From Niallia sp. XMNu-256 (GTDB lineage Bacteria; Bacillota; Bacilli; Bacillales; Cytobacillaceae), in assembly GCF_036670015.1 (NCBI RefSeq), contig NZ_CP137636.1:660501-724500 (forward strand): 64,000 nt of DNA, given 5' to 3'. Shown here in pieces: positions 19,531-29,418 of the stretch; within the stretch, counting starts at the first letter, position 1, and each line of letters opens with the position of its first letter. Made by a program: the position numbers and the translations under genes. The notes below the pieces were generated by a model. That model saw only the letters and a program-made list of their open reading frames with translations. It was not told where the DNA came from and ran no database searches.

Positions 19531-20145
19531 GTGATTGGAATTGTCGATTATGGAATGGGGAACTTGTTCAGTGTCAGTGAGGCATTAAAACGCCTAGAAG
19601 TAGCCTTTTTCATATCAGAAGATCCCGATGAGTTAGCAAAAGCAGATCGACTGATTTTACCAGGTGTCGGCGCATTTAAAGATGCAATGGTACGTTTAAA
19701 TGATACGGGTATGACTGATTTCCTTCATGAATATGTTGCAACCGGAAAGCCATTGTTAGGTATTTGCTTAGGGATGCAACTACTATTTGAAGAAAGTGAA
19801 GAAGGTGGACATTCTAAAGGTCTTGGACTTTTGCCAGGTCATGTCGTTCGTTTTCCCGGAAAGGTTGAAAGTGGCGAAACATACAAAGTTCCACATATGG
19901 GATGGAATCGGGTAAAATGGGTTCATGCTTCACCTATTACGAAAAAAACAGATGAAGATTACGCATATTTTGTCCATTCTTATTTTGTCAAAACAGACAA
20001 TCCTGAAATTCTAATCGGCAAGGCTGACTATTACGAAGAAGTACCGGCAGTAGTCGGCCGTAACAGCATTTACGGCATGCAATTTCATCCGGAAAAAAGC
20101 AGCAAACTTGGTGTACAATTATTAACAAACTTTTGTAATATGTAA
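19531..20145 (+). CDS. hisH: Imidazole glycerol phosphate synthase, glutamine amidotransferase subunit
   Basis: This 204-residue class I glutaminase supplies ammonia to HisF. The nucleophile cysteine is in GICLGMQLLFE (about 79-89) and the His/Glu of the triad are in MQFHPEKS (about 184-191). The start is GTG immediately after the hisB stop, with AAAGGGG inside hisB as ribosome binding site, so translation is coupled. A hairpin separates it from hisA. Confidence 0.96.
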   Translation: MIGIVDYGMGNLFSVSEALKRLEVAFFISEDPDELAKADRLILPGVGAFKDAMVRLNDTGMTDFLHEYVATGKPLLGICLGMQLLFEESEEGGHSKGLGLLPGHVVRFPGKVESGETYKVPHMGWNRVKWVHASPITKKTDEDYAYFVHSYFVKTDNPEILIGKADYYEEVPAVVGRNSIYGMQFHPEKSSKLGVQLLTNFCNM

Positions 20146-20183
20146 CCAAGGGAGAGGTTCTCGCTGTTCATATTGAATGTAAT

Positions 20184-20219
20184 GGGAGATTCTCTGGTGT
20201 TAAAACTGGAGAATCTCCC
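20184..20219 (+). other. Perfect hairpin between hisH and hisA
   Basis: GGGAGATTCTC (20184-20194) and GAGAATCTCCC (20209-20219) pair over 11 bp with a 14-nt loop. No T tract follows. It ends 19 bases before the hisA start, close to its ribosome binding site, so it may tune hisA translation or mRNA decay. Confidence 0.5.
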
Positions 20220-20238
20220 TATGAAAGGGAGTGGCATA

Positions 20239-20970
20239 ATGGCATTTACAATTTATCCCGCTATTGATATGCGAGGTGGGAAATGTGTTCGATTGATTCA
20301 AGGTGATTATAATAAAGAGACCGTATATGGGAATTCTCCTTTTGATATGGCTAAATCCTTTAAAGATGCAGGAGCAACTTGGATACATATGGTGGATTTG
20401 GATGGTGCAAAGGACGGAAAACGGGTAAATGATACATTTGTGATTCAAGCTGCTAAAGAATTACAAGTCAACATTCAAATTGGCGGCGGTATTCGCACAG
20501 AAGAAGATGTAGCTCATTATTTAGAAAATGGAGTAGCTAGAGTGATTATCGGCAGTATGGCGATCTCAAATCCTGAATTTGCTATCGATATGATTAAAAA
20601 ATACGGTAAACAAATTGCAATTGGTATTGATGCCAAAGATGGATTTGTGGCCACACATGGATGGCTTAACACTTCAGAAGCGAGAGCGGTTGATGTCGGT
20701 AAGAGGTTTGCGGATGCTGGCTGTGAAACGTTTATTTTCACTGATATTGCAACAGATGGGATGCTCAGTGGTCCAAATATTGAAGCAGTAAAAACGATGG
20801 CCGCTGAAACAGGAAAAAGTGTGATTGCCTCTGGTGGTGTCAGCAGTCTTCAAGATTTAATTCATTTGAAAGAATTTGAATCTCAAGGAGTGAGTGGAGC
20901 AATTATTGGAAAGGCGATTTATGAAGGACGTTTTTCCGTAGCTGACGCATTGAAAGAGGTGGGAAAGTAA
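20239..20970 (+). CDS. hisA: ProFAR isomerase (HisA)
   Basis: This (beta-alpha)8-barrel isomerase of about 243 residues carries out the Amadori rearrangement of ProFAR to PRFAR. The N-terminal [15 protein letters not shown] contains the catalytic Asp (about residue 8). The second-half catalytic Asp is in [14 protein letters not shown] (about 128-141), and phosphate-binding glycines are in GGIRTEED and ASGGVSS. I start at 20239, where AAAGGGAG is well placed; the longer frame (20173) would read through the hairpin at 20184-20219. The stop overlaps the hisF ATG by 1 bp. Confidence 0.95.
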   Translation: MAFTIYPAIDMRGGKCVRLIQGDYNKETVYGNSPFDMAKSFKDAGATWIHMVDLDGAKDGKRVNDTFVIQAAKELQVNIQIGGGIRTEEDVAHYLENGVARVIIGSMAISNPEFAIDMIKKYGKQIAIGIDAKDGFVATHGWLNTSEARAVDVGKRFADAGCETFIFTDIATDGMLSGPNIEAVKTMAAETGKSVIASGGVSSLQDLIHLKEFESQGVSGAIIGKAIYEGRFSVADALKEVGK

Positions 20971-21728
20971 TGGTTACAAAAAGAATCATCCCTTGTCTAG
21001 ACGTAAAAGACGGTCGTGTTGTTAAAGGTGTGCAATTTGTTGAGCTTCGTGATGCCGGTGATCCGGTTGAATTAGCCCGCTTTTATGACGAACAAGGAGC
21101 AGACGAACTTGTGTTTCTTGATATTTCCGCCTCTAATGAAGGTCGTAAAACAATGGTCGAAGTTGTTAAGGCGGTTGCCTCAGAGCTTGCGATTCCGTTT
21201 ACGGTTGGAGGTGGGATTAATTCTCTTGAAGATATGAAGCGAATTCTGCGTGCGGGTGCTGATAAGGTATCATTAAATACAGCAGCTGTGGTAAATCCAG
21301 ATCTTATTACAGAAGGATCAAATTTCTTTGGTTCTCAATGTATTGTTGTGGCAATTGATGCAAAATGGGATGAGGCACTAGGCTCATGGCGCGTCTATAC
21401 CCATGGAGGTAGAAACGCAGTTGATAAAGATGTTATTTCATGGGCTAAAGAGGTTGTTGAACGGGGTGCTGGTGAAATCCTCCTTACAAGCATGGATTCC
21501 GATGGCGAGAAAAATGGATTTGATTTAGCTTTAACAAAAGCGGTTAGTGAAGCAGTTAGTGTCCCAGTTATTGCCTCTGGCGGTGCTGGAAATGCGGAGC
21601 ATTTTGTAGAGGCGTTTGTTGAAGGGAAAGCAGACGCTGCATTAGCCGCATCCATTTTTCATTATAAAGAGACCTCAGTCAATGAAGTGAAATCCTACTT
21701 GCGGGAAAAAGGTGTGAACGTAAGGTGA
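20970..21728 (+). CDS. hisF: Imidazole glycerol phosphate synthase, cyclase subunit
   Basis: This 252-residue (beta-alpha)8 barrel uses HisH-derived ammonia to convert PRFAR to IGP and AICAR. It begins with the conserved [18 protein letters not shown], in which Asp11 is catalytic. The second catalytic Asp is in [15 protein letters not shown] (about 126-140). Barrel phosphate motifs are VGGGIN and ASGGAGN. It is directly coupled to hisA (1-bp overlap) and hisI (4-bp overlap). Confidence 0.97.
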   Translation: MVTKRIIPCLDVKDGRVVKGVQFVELRDAGDPVELARFYDEQGADELVFLDISASNEGRKTMVEVVKAVASELAIPFTVGGGINSLEDMKRILRAGADKVSLNTAAVVNPDLITEGSNFFGSQCIVVAIDAKWDEALGSWRVYTHGGRNAVDKDVISWAKEVVERGAGEILLTSMDSDGEKNGFDLALTKAVSEAVSVPVIASGGAGNAEHFVEAFVEGKADAALAASIFHYKETSVNEVKSYLREKGVNVR

Positions 21729-22378
21729 GATTAGACGATGTTAAATTTAATGAAAAAGGATTAATTCCAGCAATCGTTCAAGATGCAGCTACAAAAGAAG
21801 TCCTGACTCTCGCATATATGAATCGTACTTCATTAGAGAAATCCCTTGAATCTGGTGAAACCTGGTTTTATAGCCGGTCTCGTCAAGAATTATGGCATAA
21901 AGGGGCTACTAGCGGGAATACGCAAAAAATTGTTTCTATGAAGCTGGATTGCGACAAAGATGCCATTGTTGTACTTGTGAATCCAGCAGGTCCAGCTTGT
22001 CACACAGGTGAAATTAGTTGCTTTAATGAATCTATTTATTCAGAAGAAGGTGCAGTAAGCGTGAAAACGAACTTATCTGATTATCAAATTTTAGTTACTC
22101 TAGAAGAAGTTATCGCTCAAAGGGAAAAGGAACGTCCTGAGGGCGCATATACGACTTATTTATTCGAACAAGGCGTCGATAAAATTCTTAAAAAAGTCGG
22201 GGAAGAAGCAACAGAAGTGGTCATTGCAGCAAAAAATCGCAGTCACGAAGAACTTAAATGGGAAGCCTCTGATCTGCTATATCACCTAATGGTATTATTA
22301 CGTGAACAGGGATTGTCCTTCAAAGAAATCTTGGAGGTTTTAGAAGAAAGACATTTAAGTAAAGAAAAGGGAAAATAA
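21725..22378 (+). CDS. hisI: Bifunctional phosphoribosyl-AMP cyclohydrolase / phosphoribosyl-ATP pyrophosphatase
   Basis: This 217-residue fusion (also called hisIE) carries the second and third steps of the pathway. The HisI cyclohydrolase half (about 1-115) has [19 protein letters not shown] and GPACHTG metal-site cysteines and histidine. The HisE half (about 120-215) has the all-alpha pyrophosphohydrolase signature [15 protein letters not shown]. The start is GTG overlapping the hisF stop. It is the last gene of the operon; hisC and the histidinol phosphatase gene must lie elsewhere, as in B. subtilis. Confidence 0.96.
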   Translation: MRLDDVKFNEKGLIPAIVQDAATKEVLTLAYMNRTSLEKSLESGETWFYSRSRQELWHKGATSGNTQKIVSMKLDCDKDAIVVLVNPAGPACHTGEISCFNESIYSEEGAVSVKTNLSDYQILVTLEEVIAQREKERPEGAYTTYLFEQGVDKILKKVGEEATEVVIAAKNRSHEELKWEASDLLYHLMVLLREQGLSFKEILEVLEERHLSKEKGK

Positions 22379-22384
22379 AACAAG

Positions 22385-22440
22385 GCCTGTTTGTTTCGAG
22401 AAAGATAGATGTCTTTTTGAAACAGACAGGCTCTTATTAT
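22385..22440 (+). terminator. Terminator of the his operon
   Basis: GCCTGTTTGTTTC (22385-22397) pairs with GAAACAGACAGGC (22419-22431) with one mismatch, followed by a modest T-rich tract. Confidence 0.75.
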
Positions 22441-22538
22441 TTATAAGATAAGAATAATTAAGGAGAATAATCTTTTTGTCAAGTATATAATGTGATATAC
22501 TGACTAGGTTGAGAACTAAAGAAAAAATGGAGGATTTC

Positions 22539-24035
22539 ATGGGTAAAAACGCTCAAGCTAAAACAAAAGGACAATTGCTGTCGTTTATTCCTACGGGTGA
22601 ATATTATTTCACATTAGGCTTGAAAGCATTCCAACGTCGTGAATTTAAAAAAGCAATTAAATATTTAAAAAGAGCCATGCACTTAGAGCCGGGTGAACCG
22701 ATGATTGTGTGTCAATTGGCGATAATTTATACAGAAATTGGAGATTTTCATCAGTCGAATGAACTATTACATCTCATTATAGAGGAATTAGACGAAGAGA
22801 TGGTGGAGTGTCATTATTTCTTAGCCAATAACTATGCTCATATGGGCTATTTCAAGGATGCTTATTCCCATTTATTGATTTATTTAGAAAATGATCCAGA
22901 TGGGGAATTTATTCATGAAGCAGAAGATCTTCTAGAAATTCTAACTCTTGAGGAAGACTTCTTAGACGATGAGCACGATGAACTGATTATGAAACAAGAG
23001 CAAGCAAAAAAAATGCTGGAATCAGGTCATTTTCCAAAAGCAGTTAAACTGCTGAAGACCGTTATTAAGGATTTTCCTGAATATTGGTCAGCCTATAATA
23101 ATCTTGCTTTAGCCTATTTTTATTTAGGAGAAATAGACAAAGCCTCAAATATACTTGATCAAGTAATGGAGAAAAACCCTGGCAACTTACACGCAATCTG
23201 TAACAAGCTTGTGTTTGCTTATTTTCAGAAGGATTTTTCAGAAGTAAAAGAGCTTTCAACCGTTCTTAAAAAGGTAAAGCCGTTATTAGCAGATCAACAA
23301 TTTAAATTGGGAGCAACTTTTGCTTTAGTTGGAGACTATGATACCGCATATGGCTGGTTCCACAAGCTCTATAAACATGGATATGATGGGGATGGACCTT
23401 TTTATTACTGGTTTTCTTATGCAGCCTATTTCACGGGCAGGGAACAACTTTCTCATTCTTTATGGGAGAATGTGATAAGAATTACGCCAGAAAAAAAGGA
23501 CTTAGCTCCATGGAATAAAGAAAATGAACATGAACATGTGAACGGTTTTGAAGATTTTGACGCATGGATTTTGAAAAACTTAAATAGTGATCTGATGGAA
23601 GAAAGACTATTTGCCATATTTCTGTTGTCAAAATCCCAGCATAAGGAATCGATTCTCTCTAAAAATGAAGTCCAACATAATAACAAATTATCTAAACTCG
23701 AGAATCAATATATGTCTATGGTAAAAATGGGTAAAAAAATAGAGGAAGGTGAATTGGCTGTTGCTCATAAAACCGCCCAACTTCTTTACAAAAGCTATCA
23801 CCCAATTGGAACCGTAGAAGCTGGTCTTTATTTATTATGGTTTTCTGTTTTTACGGAAACTATCCATGCGCAAGTAGTGTTGAAAAATGAAAAAGCTCTA
23901 GCAGGTGCTATAGACTATATTTGGAAGAAATTGCGAAATGAAAAATGTTCACAGCAAAAAGTAGCACAACAATATGGACTTTCTTCCTCAACTTTACAAA
24001 AGTATGTAAAGATCCTAAAGGAATACCTTGATTGA
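22539..24035 (+). CDS. yvcD: TPR-repeat protein YvcD
   Basis: This protein of about 498 residues is made of tetratricopeptide repeats. Clear units are YYFTLGLKAFQRREFKKAIK (about 20-40), the region near 165-230 (AKKMLESGHFPKAVKLLKTV, NNLALAYFYLGEIDKASNIL) and more degenerate ones beyond. The C-terminus (about 455-498) has a helix-turn-helix-like segment, QKVAQQYGLSSSTLQKYVKIL. Position between hisI and trxB matches B. subtilis yvcD. The function is unknown; TPRs suggest protein-protein contacts. I start at 22539 after GGAGG; the longer frame start contains that ribosome binding site. Confidence 0.83.
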   Translation: MGKNAQAKTKGQLLSFIPTGEYYFTLGLKAFQRREFKKAIKYLKRAMHLEPGEPMIVCQLAIIYTEIGDFHQSNELLHLIIEELDEEMVECHYFLANNYAHMGYFKDAYSHLLIYLENDPDGEFIHEAEDLLEILTLEEDFLDDEHDELIMKQEQAKKMLESGHFPKAVKLLKTVIKDFPEYWSAYNNLALAYFYLGEIDKASNILDQVMEKNPGNLHAICNKLVFAYFQKDFSEVKELSTVLKKVKPLLADQQFKLGATFALVGDYDTAYGWFHKLYKHGYDGDGPFYYWFSYAAYFTGREQLSHSLWENVIRITPEKKDLAPWNKENEHEHVNGFEDFDAWILKNLNSDLMEERLFAIFLLSKSQHKESILSKNEVQHNNKLSKLENQYMSMVKMGKKIEEGELAVAHKTAQLLYKSYHPIGTVEAGLYLLWFSVFTETIHAQVVLKNEKALAGAIDYIWKKLRNEKCSQQKVAQQYGLSSSTLQKYVKILKEYLD

Positions 24036-24134
24036 GCAGATATATGGACTTAAATAACGTTCTTTTATAGGATATGGATAAAAGGTCATACTAAAAATAT
24101 TAACTATGGCTGTTTTCATCTATATCCTTTTTTT

Positions 24135-24300
24135 AACTTCCTTCAGCCACCTCTATAAAGTGGCAAGACGATGTATCCATTCAGTGGGGGTACAAACACA
24201 GCTGAAAGAAGTTAGAACCTCCGGTGGATACGCTGGTTCAAAGGAAGTTTATCGAGATACTCGATAAAATATGGGCGCAAATTCGGAGACACGAATTTGA
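24135..24300 (+). ncRNA. Candidate structured RNA or leader between yvcD and trxB
   Basis: Nested and serial helices can be drawn by eye. The outer stem is AACTTCCTT (24135-24143) with AAGGAAGTT (24241-24249), extended by CAGC/GCTG. Inside are GCCAC/GTGGC, GTATCCA (24173-24179) with TGGATAC (24225-24231), and TTCAG/CTGAA. Two perfect hairpins follow: TTTATCGA/TCGATAAA (about 24248-24268) and AAATTCG/CGAATTT (about 24280-24299). It ends about 45 bp before trxB. No protein-coding frame is seen. Parts (ATAAAGTGG, CAGTGGGGGT) recall the bcr1-like repeats, so it may be a repeat relic rather than a regulator. Confidence 0.4.
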
Positions 24301-25295
<995 letters not shown>

Positions 25296-25296
<1 letters not shown>

Positions 25297-25396
25297 TAAA
25301 GTGAATTTTACGTGTCGTTGAATCTCCCACCTACCGACTGTATTCACTGGAATTGTGAGCGGGGGCTCTCATATACCACGTAAAAGCTGGGATAAA
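25296..25396 (-). repeat. Strongly diverged bcr1-like repeat, copy 3
   Basis: In reverse complement it runs TTTATCCCAGCTTTTACGTG ... GAGCCCCCGC ... GGTGGGAGATTCAACGACAC, then CGTAAAATTCACTTTAT. This keeps the order of landmarks of the intact copies (AGGCTTAACGG, CCCCC, GGTGGGGGATCAAC, CCGTAAA, TTTCACTTTAT). It has ATAAA at both ends (25296-25300 and 25392-25396). A 9-bp perfect inverted repeat TTTTACGTG/CACGTAAAA folds the middle. Confidence 0.5.
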
Positions 25397-25488
25397 TTTA
25401 TTGTTATTTTTACCATAATGTAACAGGAATGAAATGTAAATACGTTATGATAAAAGTAGAAATTGACCCCCTTTAATAAATCTTTTTT

Positions 25489-25521
25489 CAAAAGCGCAGG
25501 ATTTCCTGGCGCTTTTTTTTA
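25489..25521 (+). terminator. Terminator downstream of trxB
   Basis: AAAAGCGC (25490-25497) pairs with GCGCTTTTTTTT (from 25509) around an AGGATTTCCT inner helix. With the repeat at 25296-25396 it fills most of the 379-bp gap. Confidence 0.85.
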
Positions 25522-25591
25522 TTTGTATTTTTATTCTCTTTTTTAAAATATAGAGAAAGTAGATGGAATTTCAATTATAATATCTGTTAAA

Positions 25592-25605
25592 TGAATGATA
25601 ATTCA
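25592..25605. promoter_or_regulatory. Inverted repeat near the PhnD-like operon promoter
   Basis: TGAAT-GATA-ATTCA is a perfect 5-bp inverted repeat about 70 bp upstream of the substrate-binding gene. It sits 22 bp upstream of the TATAAT at 25628-25633. It could be an operator; the cognate regulator is not identifiable, and such a short palindrome may be chance. Confidence 0.25.
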
Positions 25606-25675
25606 CTAGGAGTTAGGGTAATTATTCTAGTATAATTTCAATATGTAAATAAATAATTTATAGTGGAGGATATAC

Positions 25676-26587
25676 ATGAGAAGATTATTATCATTTGGTA
25701 TTACGGTCCTAGTATTATTCTTTTTAGCCGGATGTGGAAATGCAGAGGAAAATGGATCAGAAACTAAGGATCAAGGGGCAAAGACAGAAAAAAGTGATCA
25801 AGTGTTTAAAATTGGAGCGATCCCAGATCAAAACGCTTCAGATTTGAATAGAAGTTTAAGTCAATTGGCTGATTACATAACCGAGGAAACAGGGATTCAA
25901 GCAGAATATGTTCCATCTGTTGATTATTCTGCACTTGTTACTGCTTTTGAACGCGGAGAAATCGATTTAGCGTGGTTTGGTGGTTTAACAGGTGTTCAAG
26001 CACGAAACAATGTACCTGAAGCAGAAGCGATTGCGCAACGACCAATGGATGAAGAGTTTCACTCTGTTTTCATTGCAGGGACTGATACAGGAATACAATC
26101 TCTTGAAGATTTAAAAGGAAAAAGCTTTACTTTCGGAAGCGAAAGCTCAACATCAGGCCATTTAATGCCTCGTTACTTCTTAAGTGAGGCGGGGATAAAA
26201 CCAGAAACAGATTTTGATGGTTCGCCTAACTACTCTGGATCTCATGACAAAACGTATAAATTAGTGGAATCAGGCTCTTTCCAAGCAGGTGCATTGAATG
26301 TTTCAGTTTGGGATGCAGCGGTTGCTGAGAAAAAGGTAGATACGAGTAAAGTAAATGTTTTCTATACAACTCCGAGCTATTATGATTACAACTGGACGAT
26401 TAATAACGTAGATGAAAAATTTGGTGAAGGAACGAAACAAAAGATGACAGATACGATTCTATCGATCAATAGTTCTAACCAACCGGAGATTATGGAATTA
26501 TTCCAAGCAGAAAAATTTATTGAAACAAATAATGAGAATTACAAAGCAATTGAAGATGTGGCAAAGGAATTAGGGATCATTAAATAA
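25676..26587 (+). CDS. PhnD-family ABC transporter substrate-binding lipoprotein
   Basis: This 303-residue lipoprotein has a signal peptide ending LFFLAGC (Cys20 as lipidation site) and a charged linker. From about residue 42 it is a periplasmic-binding-protein fold of the phosphate/phosphite/phosphonate (PhnD) class. Family blocks are AFERGEIDLAWFGGLTGVQA (about 89-108) and FGSESSTSGHLMPRYFL (about 152-168), which forms the anion-binding serine loop. The natural ligand could be a phosphonate, phosphite or another oxyanion; selenate has been proposed for a related clade. First gene of a three-gene importer operon. Confidence 0.82.
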   Translation: MRRLLSFGITVLVLFFLAGCGNAEENGSETKDQGAKTEKSDQVFKIGAIPDQNASDLNRSLSQLADYITEETGIQAEYVPSVDYSALVTAFERGEIDLAWFGGLTGVQARNNVPEAEAIAQRPMDEEFHSVFIAGTDTGIQSLEDLKGKSFTFGSESSTSGHLMPRYFLSEAGIKPETDFDGSPNYSGSHDKTYKLVESGSFQAGALNVSVWDAAVAEKKVDTSKVNVFYTTPSYYDYNWTINNVDEKFGEGTKQKMTDTILSINSSNQPEIMELFQAEKFIETNNENYKAIEDVAKELGIIK

Positions 26588-26626
26588 TTATCTTAAATGA
26601 TTGTTAGTAGATAGAAGGTGAAGGAA

Positions 26627-27391
26627 TTGTCATCACAAATAATGATAGAAGCAAAAAATCTATCGAAATTTTATGAGGGGAAGATAGCGTTATCTTCCCT
26701 TTCTTTTTCTATTGAAAGAGGAGAAATGGTTGCTCTAATCGGGCCGAGTGGGGCTGGGAAGACAACGTTGCTCAATACATTTGCAACGCTAGTGAAACCG
26801 GATGAAGGTGAATTGAATATTGCTGGTATTCCAGTAAATCAACTTAATAAACGTAAAAGTTTAGCCAAAAAAGTTGGGATGATTCGCCAGCAATTTGACC
26901 TCGTAGGACAGCTTCCGGTTATTCATAATGTACTAGCTGGACGTTTAGCTGATTGGGGATTTTTTAAATCTCTTTGGTCTCTCATTATTCCACAGGAAAG
27001 GCAAGCGGCTTACCAAGCGCTTGAAAAAGTAGGTTTGACCGAAAAAATCACAGAACAAACGTCTAAATTATCAGGAGGAGAGCAGCAGCGTGTTGCACTT
27101 GCTCGACTGTTGTTGCAAAAGCCTGAAATCATTTTAGCAGATGAACCAGTGGCATCCTTGGATCCTGCAAGGGCTGAAGATATACTATTTATGCTAACAG
27201 AGCTCGTCCGAGAAAAAGATCAAACATTAGTGACGAGTCTTCATTCGGTAGAATATGCTCGAAAATATTTTACAAGAATCATCGCAATTAAAAATGGAAA
27301 GTTATTTTTTGATTTACCGGTTCATGAAGTGACAGACTCTTTATTAGGTAATCTTTATTCCATTAAGGAGCTGGAACGCCATGAATCTTAA
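26627..27391 (+). CDS. PhnC-family ABC transporter ATP-binding protein
   Basis: This ATPase of about 254 residues powers the importer. It shows Walker A GPSGAGKTT, the Q-loop MIRQQFDLVGQL, the ABC signature LSGGEQQRVALARLL, Walker B ILADEPVASLDP and the switch His in TSLHSVEYA. The sequence class is PhnC (phosphonate import). The start is uncertain: TTG at 26627 has AAGGTG at good spacing, GTG at 26618 lies inside it, and an ATG (26642) lacks a ribosome binding site. It overlaps the permease gene by 11 bp. Confidence 0.85.
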   Translation: MSSQIMIEAKNLSKFYEGKIALSSLSFSIERGEMVALIGPSGAGKTTLLNTFATLVKPDEGELNIAGIPVNQLNKRKSLAKKVGMIRQQFDLVGQLPVIHNVLAGRLADWGFFKSLWSLIIPQERQAAYQALEKVGLTEKITEQTSKLSGGEQQRVALARLLLQKPEIILADEPVASLDPARAEDILFMLTELVREKDQTLVTSLHSVEYARKYFTRIIAIKNGKLFFDLPVHEVTDSLLGNLYSIKELERHES

Positions 27392-29009
27392 ACATACACT
27401 TGAGCTGCAGCGAAAAAATATTTTAACCCTCGTCCTTATCCTTCTTTTCATATGGAGTTTATTTGCTGTTACTTGGACTGATGATCTTGTTCATTCTGGC
27501 GGAATGGTGACGATCAAACAAGTATTGACTGGTTTAGTTCAGCCTAATTTATCGGCTGATATCTTATTACTAGCTCTTGAATCCACGTGGATTACGTTAG
27601 CTTATGCGATTGCTGGTATGACATTAGCGATTGTCATCGCTTTTTTCTTTGGAATTTTTGCTTCTGGGATATTAACAGATGGAAAAGGAATGAAAATTGC
27701 TTCAAAAGTTTTTTTTCGCTCCGTTTTAGGGTTTCTCCGTGCGATTCATGAACTTGTATGGGCGCTCATTTTTGTTGCTATGTTTGGATTAACTCCACTT
27801 TCTGCGATACTTGCCTTGGGAATTCCTTATGGAGGCATTTTAGGTCGGATTTTTGCTGATATGTTAAATGATATCCCAGAAGAACCAATCAAAGCTCTAA
27901 GATCAGCTGGAGCGTCTAAACTTCAGTGTTTGCTTTATGGTTATTTTCCATTAGTAAAAAACAGTATTGTCAGTTATACGATGTATCGTTTTGAATGTGC
28001 AATCCGTTCATCTGCAATCATGAGCTTTGTTGGGTTAGGTGGACTTGGCTTCCAAATTCAATTATCATTGAATGATTTAAAATACGATGAGGTTTGGACC
28101 TTTTTATTTTTTCTAATCGGAATTGTTGTGTTAGTTGATTTCTGGAGCAGCCAATTAAGAAGAGGAATGCATGACGTAAAGAAAGGTTTACCTGTCCTTC
28201 GATTTTCCTTTTTACTTACTGTTGCCTTGTTGACCTTCTCGTGGTGGTTTGTTTTTGTCATCGAAGAGGCGAGTTTAACAGATCTCTTTTCAGAAAAAAA
28301 TGCTCACTATGCTATCAGTTTCTTTGCTGGTTTATTCGGAGTTGGTGAAGCACAGCCGGCATTTTTAAATCCTGATAGCTGGAAACAAGCATTGGAATTA
28401 ACGTATGAAACATTACAAATGAGTATTATGGCGATTGGGTTCTCTACAATCACGATGTTTTTAACGGTGATCCCGGCTGCTAGAAATATAGCTGACGGCT
28501 CTCTAACTCTTGTAGGAAAATGGTATAATTGGCTAATTTTTGGATTTGTACGGTTGATGTATATCTTTAGTCGAGCTATACCAGAATTAGTTTGGGCGAT
28601 GATTATTATCTTTATTTTAAAGCCTGGGGTATTGCCAGGAGCTATCGCTCTTGCTCTTCATAACTTTGGTATTCTAGGAAAGCTATGTGCGGAAGTCATT
28701 GAGGATCTAGATAATAGGCCTGTTCGGAACTTAGCATTAAATGGTGCTTCTAAGGCGCAAATGTTGATATATGGAGTCCTGCCATCTGTAATGCCGCGAT
28801 TTTTAACTTATATTCTTTATCGTTGGGAAGTTATCATGCGTACTACGATTGTCGTGGGGTTTGTTGGAGCAGGTGGTTTAGGACAACAATTTAAAATGAG
28901 TTTAAGTTTCTTCCATTACACCGATATTACATTGCTTTTATTCTGCTATTGTGTCCTTGTGTTTATCTCTGATTTCATATCTGAAGCTGCTCGCAAAACG
29001 GCTAAATAA
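27381..29009 (+). CDS. PhnE-type ABC permease, tandem fusion of two permease domains
   Basis: At 542 residues it is about twice the length of a single PhnE (about 260). Two homologous halves are visible. The first (about 60-265) has the permease EAA loop DIPEEPIKALRSAGASKLQCLLYG and ends FVGLGGLGFQIQLSLNDLKYDE. The second (about 330-540) has DLDNRPVRNLALNGASKAQMLIYGVLP and FVGAGGLGQQFKMSLSFFHYTD. One polypeptide therefore supplies both halves of the transmembrane channel. The ATG follows AAGGAG. A terminator follows the gene. Confidence 0.85.
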   Translation: MNLKHTLELQRKNILTLVLILLFIWSLFAVTWTDDLVHSGGMVTIKQVLTGLVQPNLSADILLLALESTWITLAYAIAGMTLAIVIAFFFGIFASGILTDGKGMKIASKVFFRSVLGFLRAIHELVWALIFVAMFGLTPLSAILALGIPYGGILGRIFADMLNDIPEEPIKALRSAGASKLQCLLYGYFPLVKNSIVSYTMYRFECAIRSSAIMSFVGLGGLGFQIQLSLNDLKYDEVWTFLFFLIGIVVLVDFWSSQLRRGMHDVKKGLPVLRFSFLLTVALLTFSWWFVFVIEEASLTDLFSEKNAHYAISFFAGLFGVGEAQPAFLNPDSWKQALELTYETLQMSIMAIGFSTITMFLTVIPAARNIADGSLTLVGKWYNWLIFGFVRLMYIFSRAIPELVWAMIIIFILKPGVLPGAIALALHNFGILGKLCAEVIEDLDNRPVRNLALNGASKAQMLIYGVLPSVMPRFLTYILYRWEVIMRTTIVVGFVGAGGLGQQFKMSLSFFHYTDITLLLFCYCVLVFISDFISEAARKTAK

Positions 29010-29025
29010 AGAACATTTTTTATAC

Positions 29026-29060
29026 AACGCCCCCTTTAATGATGGGCGTTTTTCTTTTTT
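29026..29060 (+). terminator. Terminator of the PhnDCE-like operon
   Basis: AACGCCC (29026-29032) pairs with GGGCGTT (29044-29050), followed by a T-rich tract. Confidence 0.85.
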
Positions 29061-29104
29061 AAAAAATGAAAAATATAAATTTTAAATATAAACTGTTATA
29101 ATGA

Positions 29105-29259
29105 TTTTTCAGGCTTAACGGGCAGTAGACCCCCACCTCAAGATTCTAAGTATTATTAGAAGGTAGTGGGGGATCAACTGCCCGTAAAGCTCCGATTGGT
29201 TCAACTAACCATCAGTGGGAGATGAGAGAAAACCCCCACTGATGGAAGTTTCACTTTAT
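29105..29259 (+). repeat. bcr1-like structured repeat, copy 4 (full length)
   Basis: The core is 145 bp (29110-29254), flanked by TTTTT on the left and TTTAT on the right. It folds as three stems. ACGGGCAGT with ACTGCCCGT encloses CCCCCAC/GTGGGGG. A small TGGTT/AACCA stem follows. Then CATCAGTGGG pairs with CCCACTGATG. It is nearly identical to the copy at 53970-54117. It lies between the PhnDCE operon and yvcI and contains no reading frame. Confidence 0.8.
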
Positions 29260-29418
29260 TAAAATGTGTTTCATATGGAGACTCTATCCATTGTTTAGGG
29301 TTCATAAAATATAGTATAATAAGGGGAATAAACTGAAGGTGAACGAACAAGAATTCCCATTAATGAGACTTCTTTAATAAAAAAAGAGACATCTATTTAG
29401 AATCGTGCGGATTGGGGT

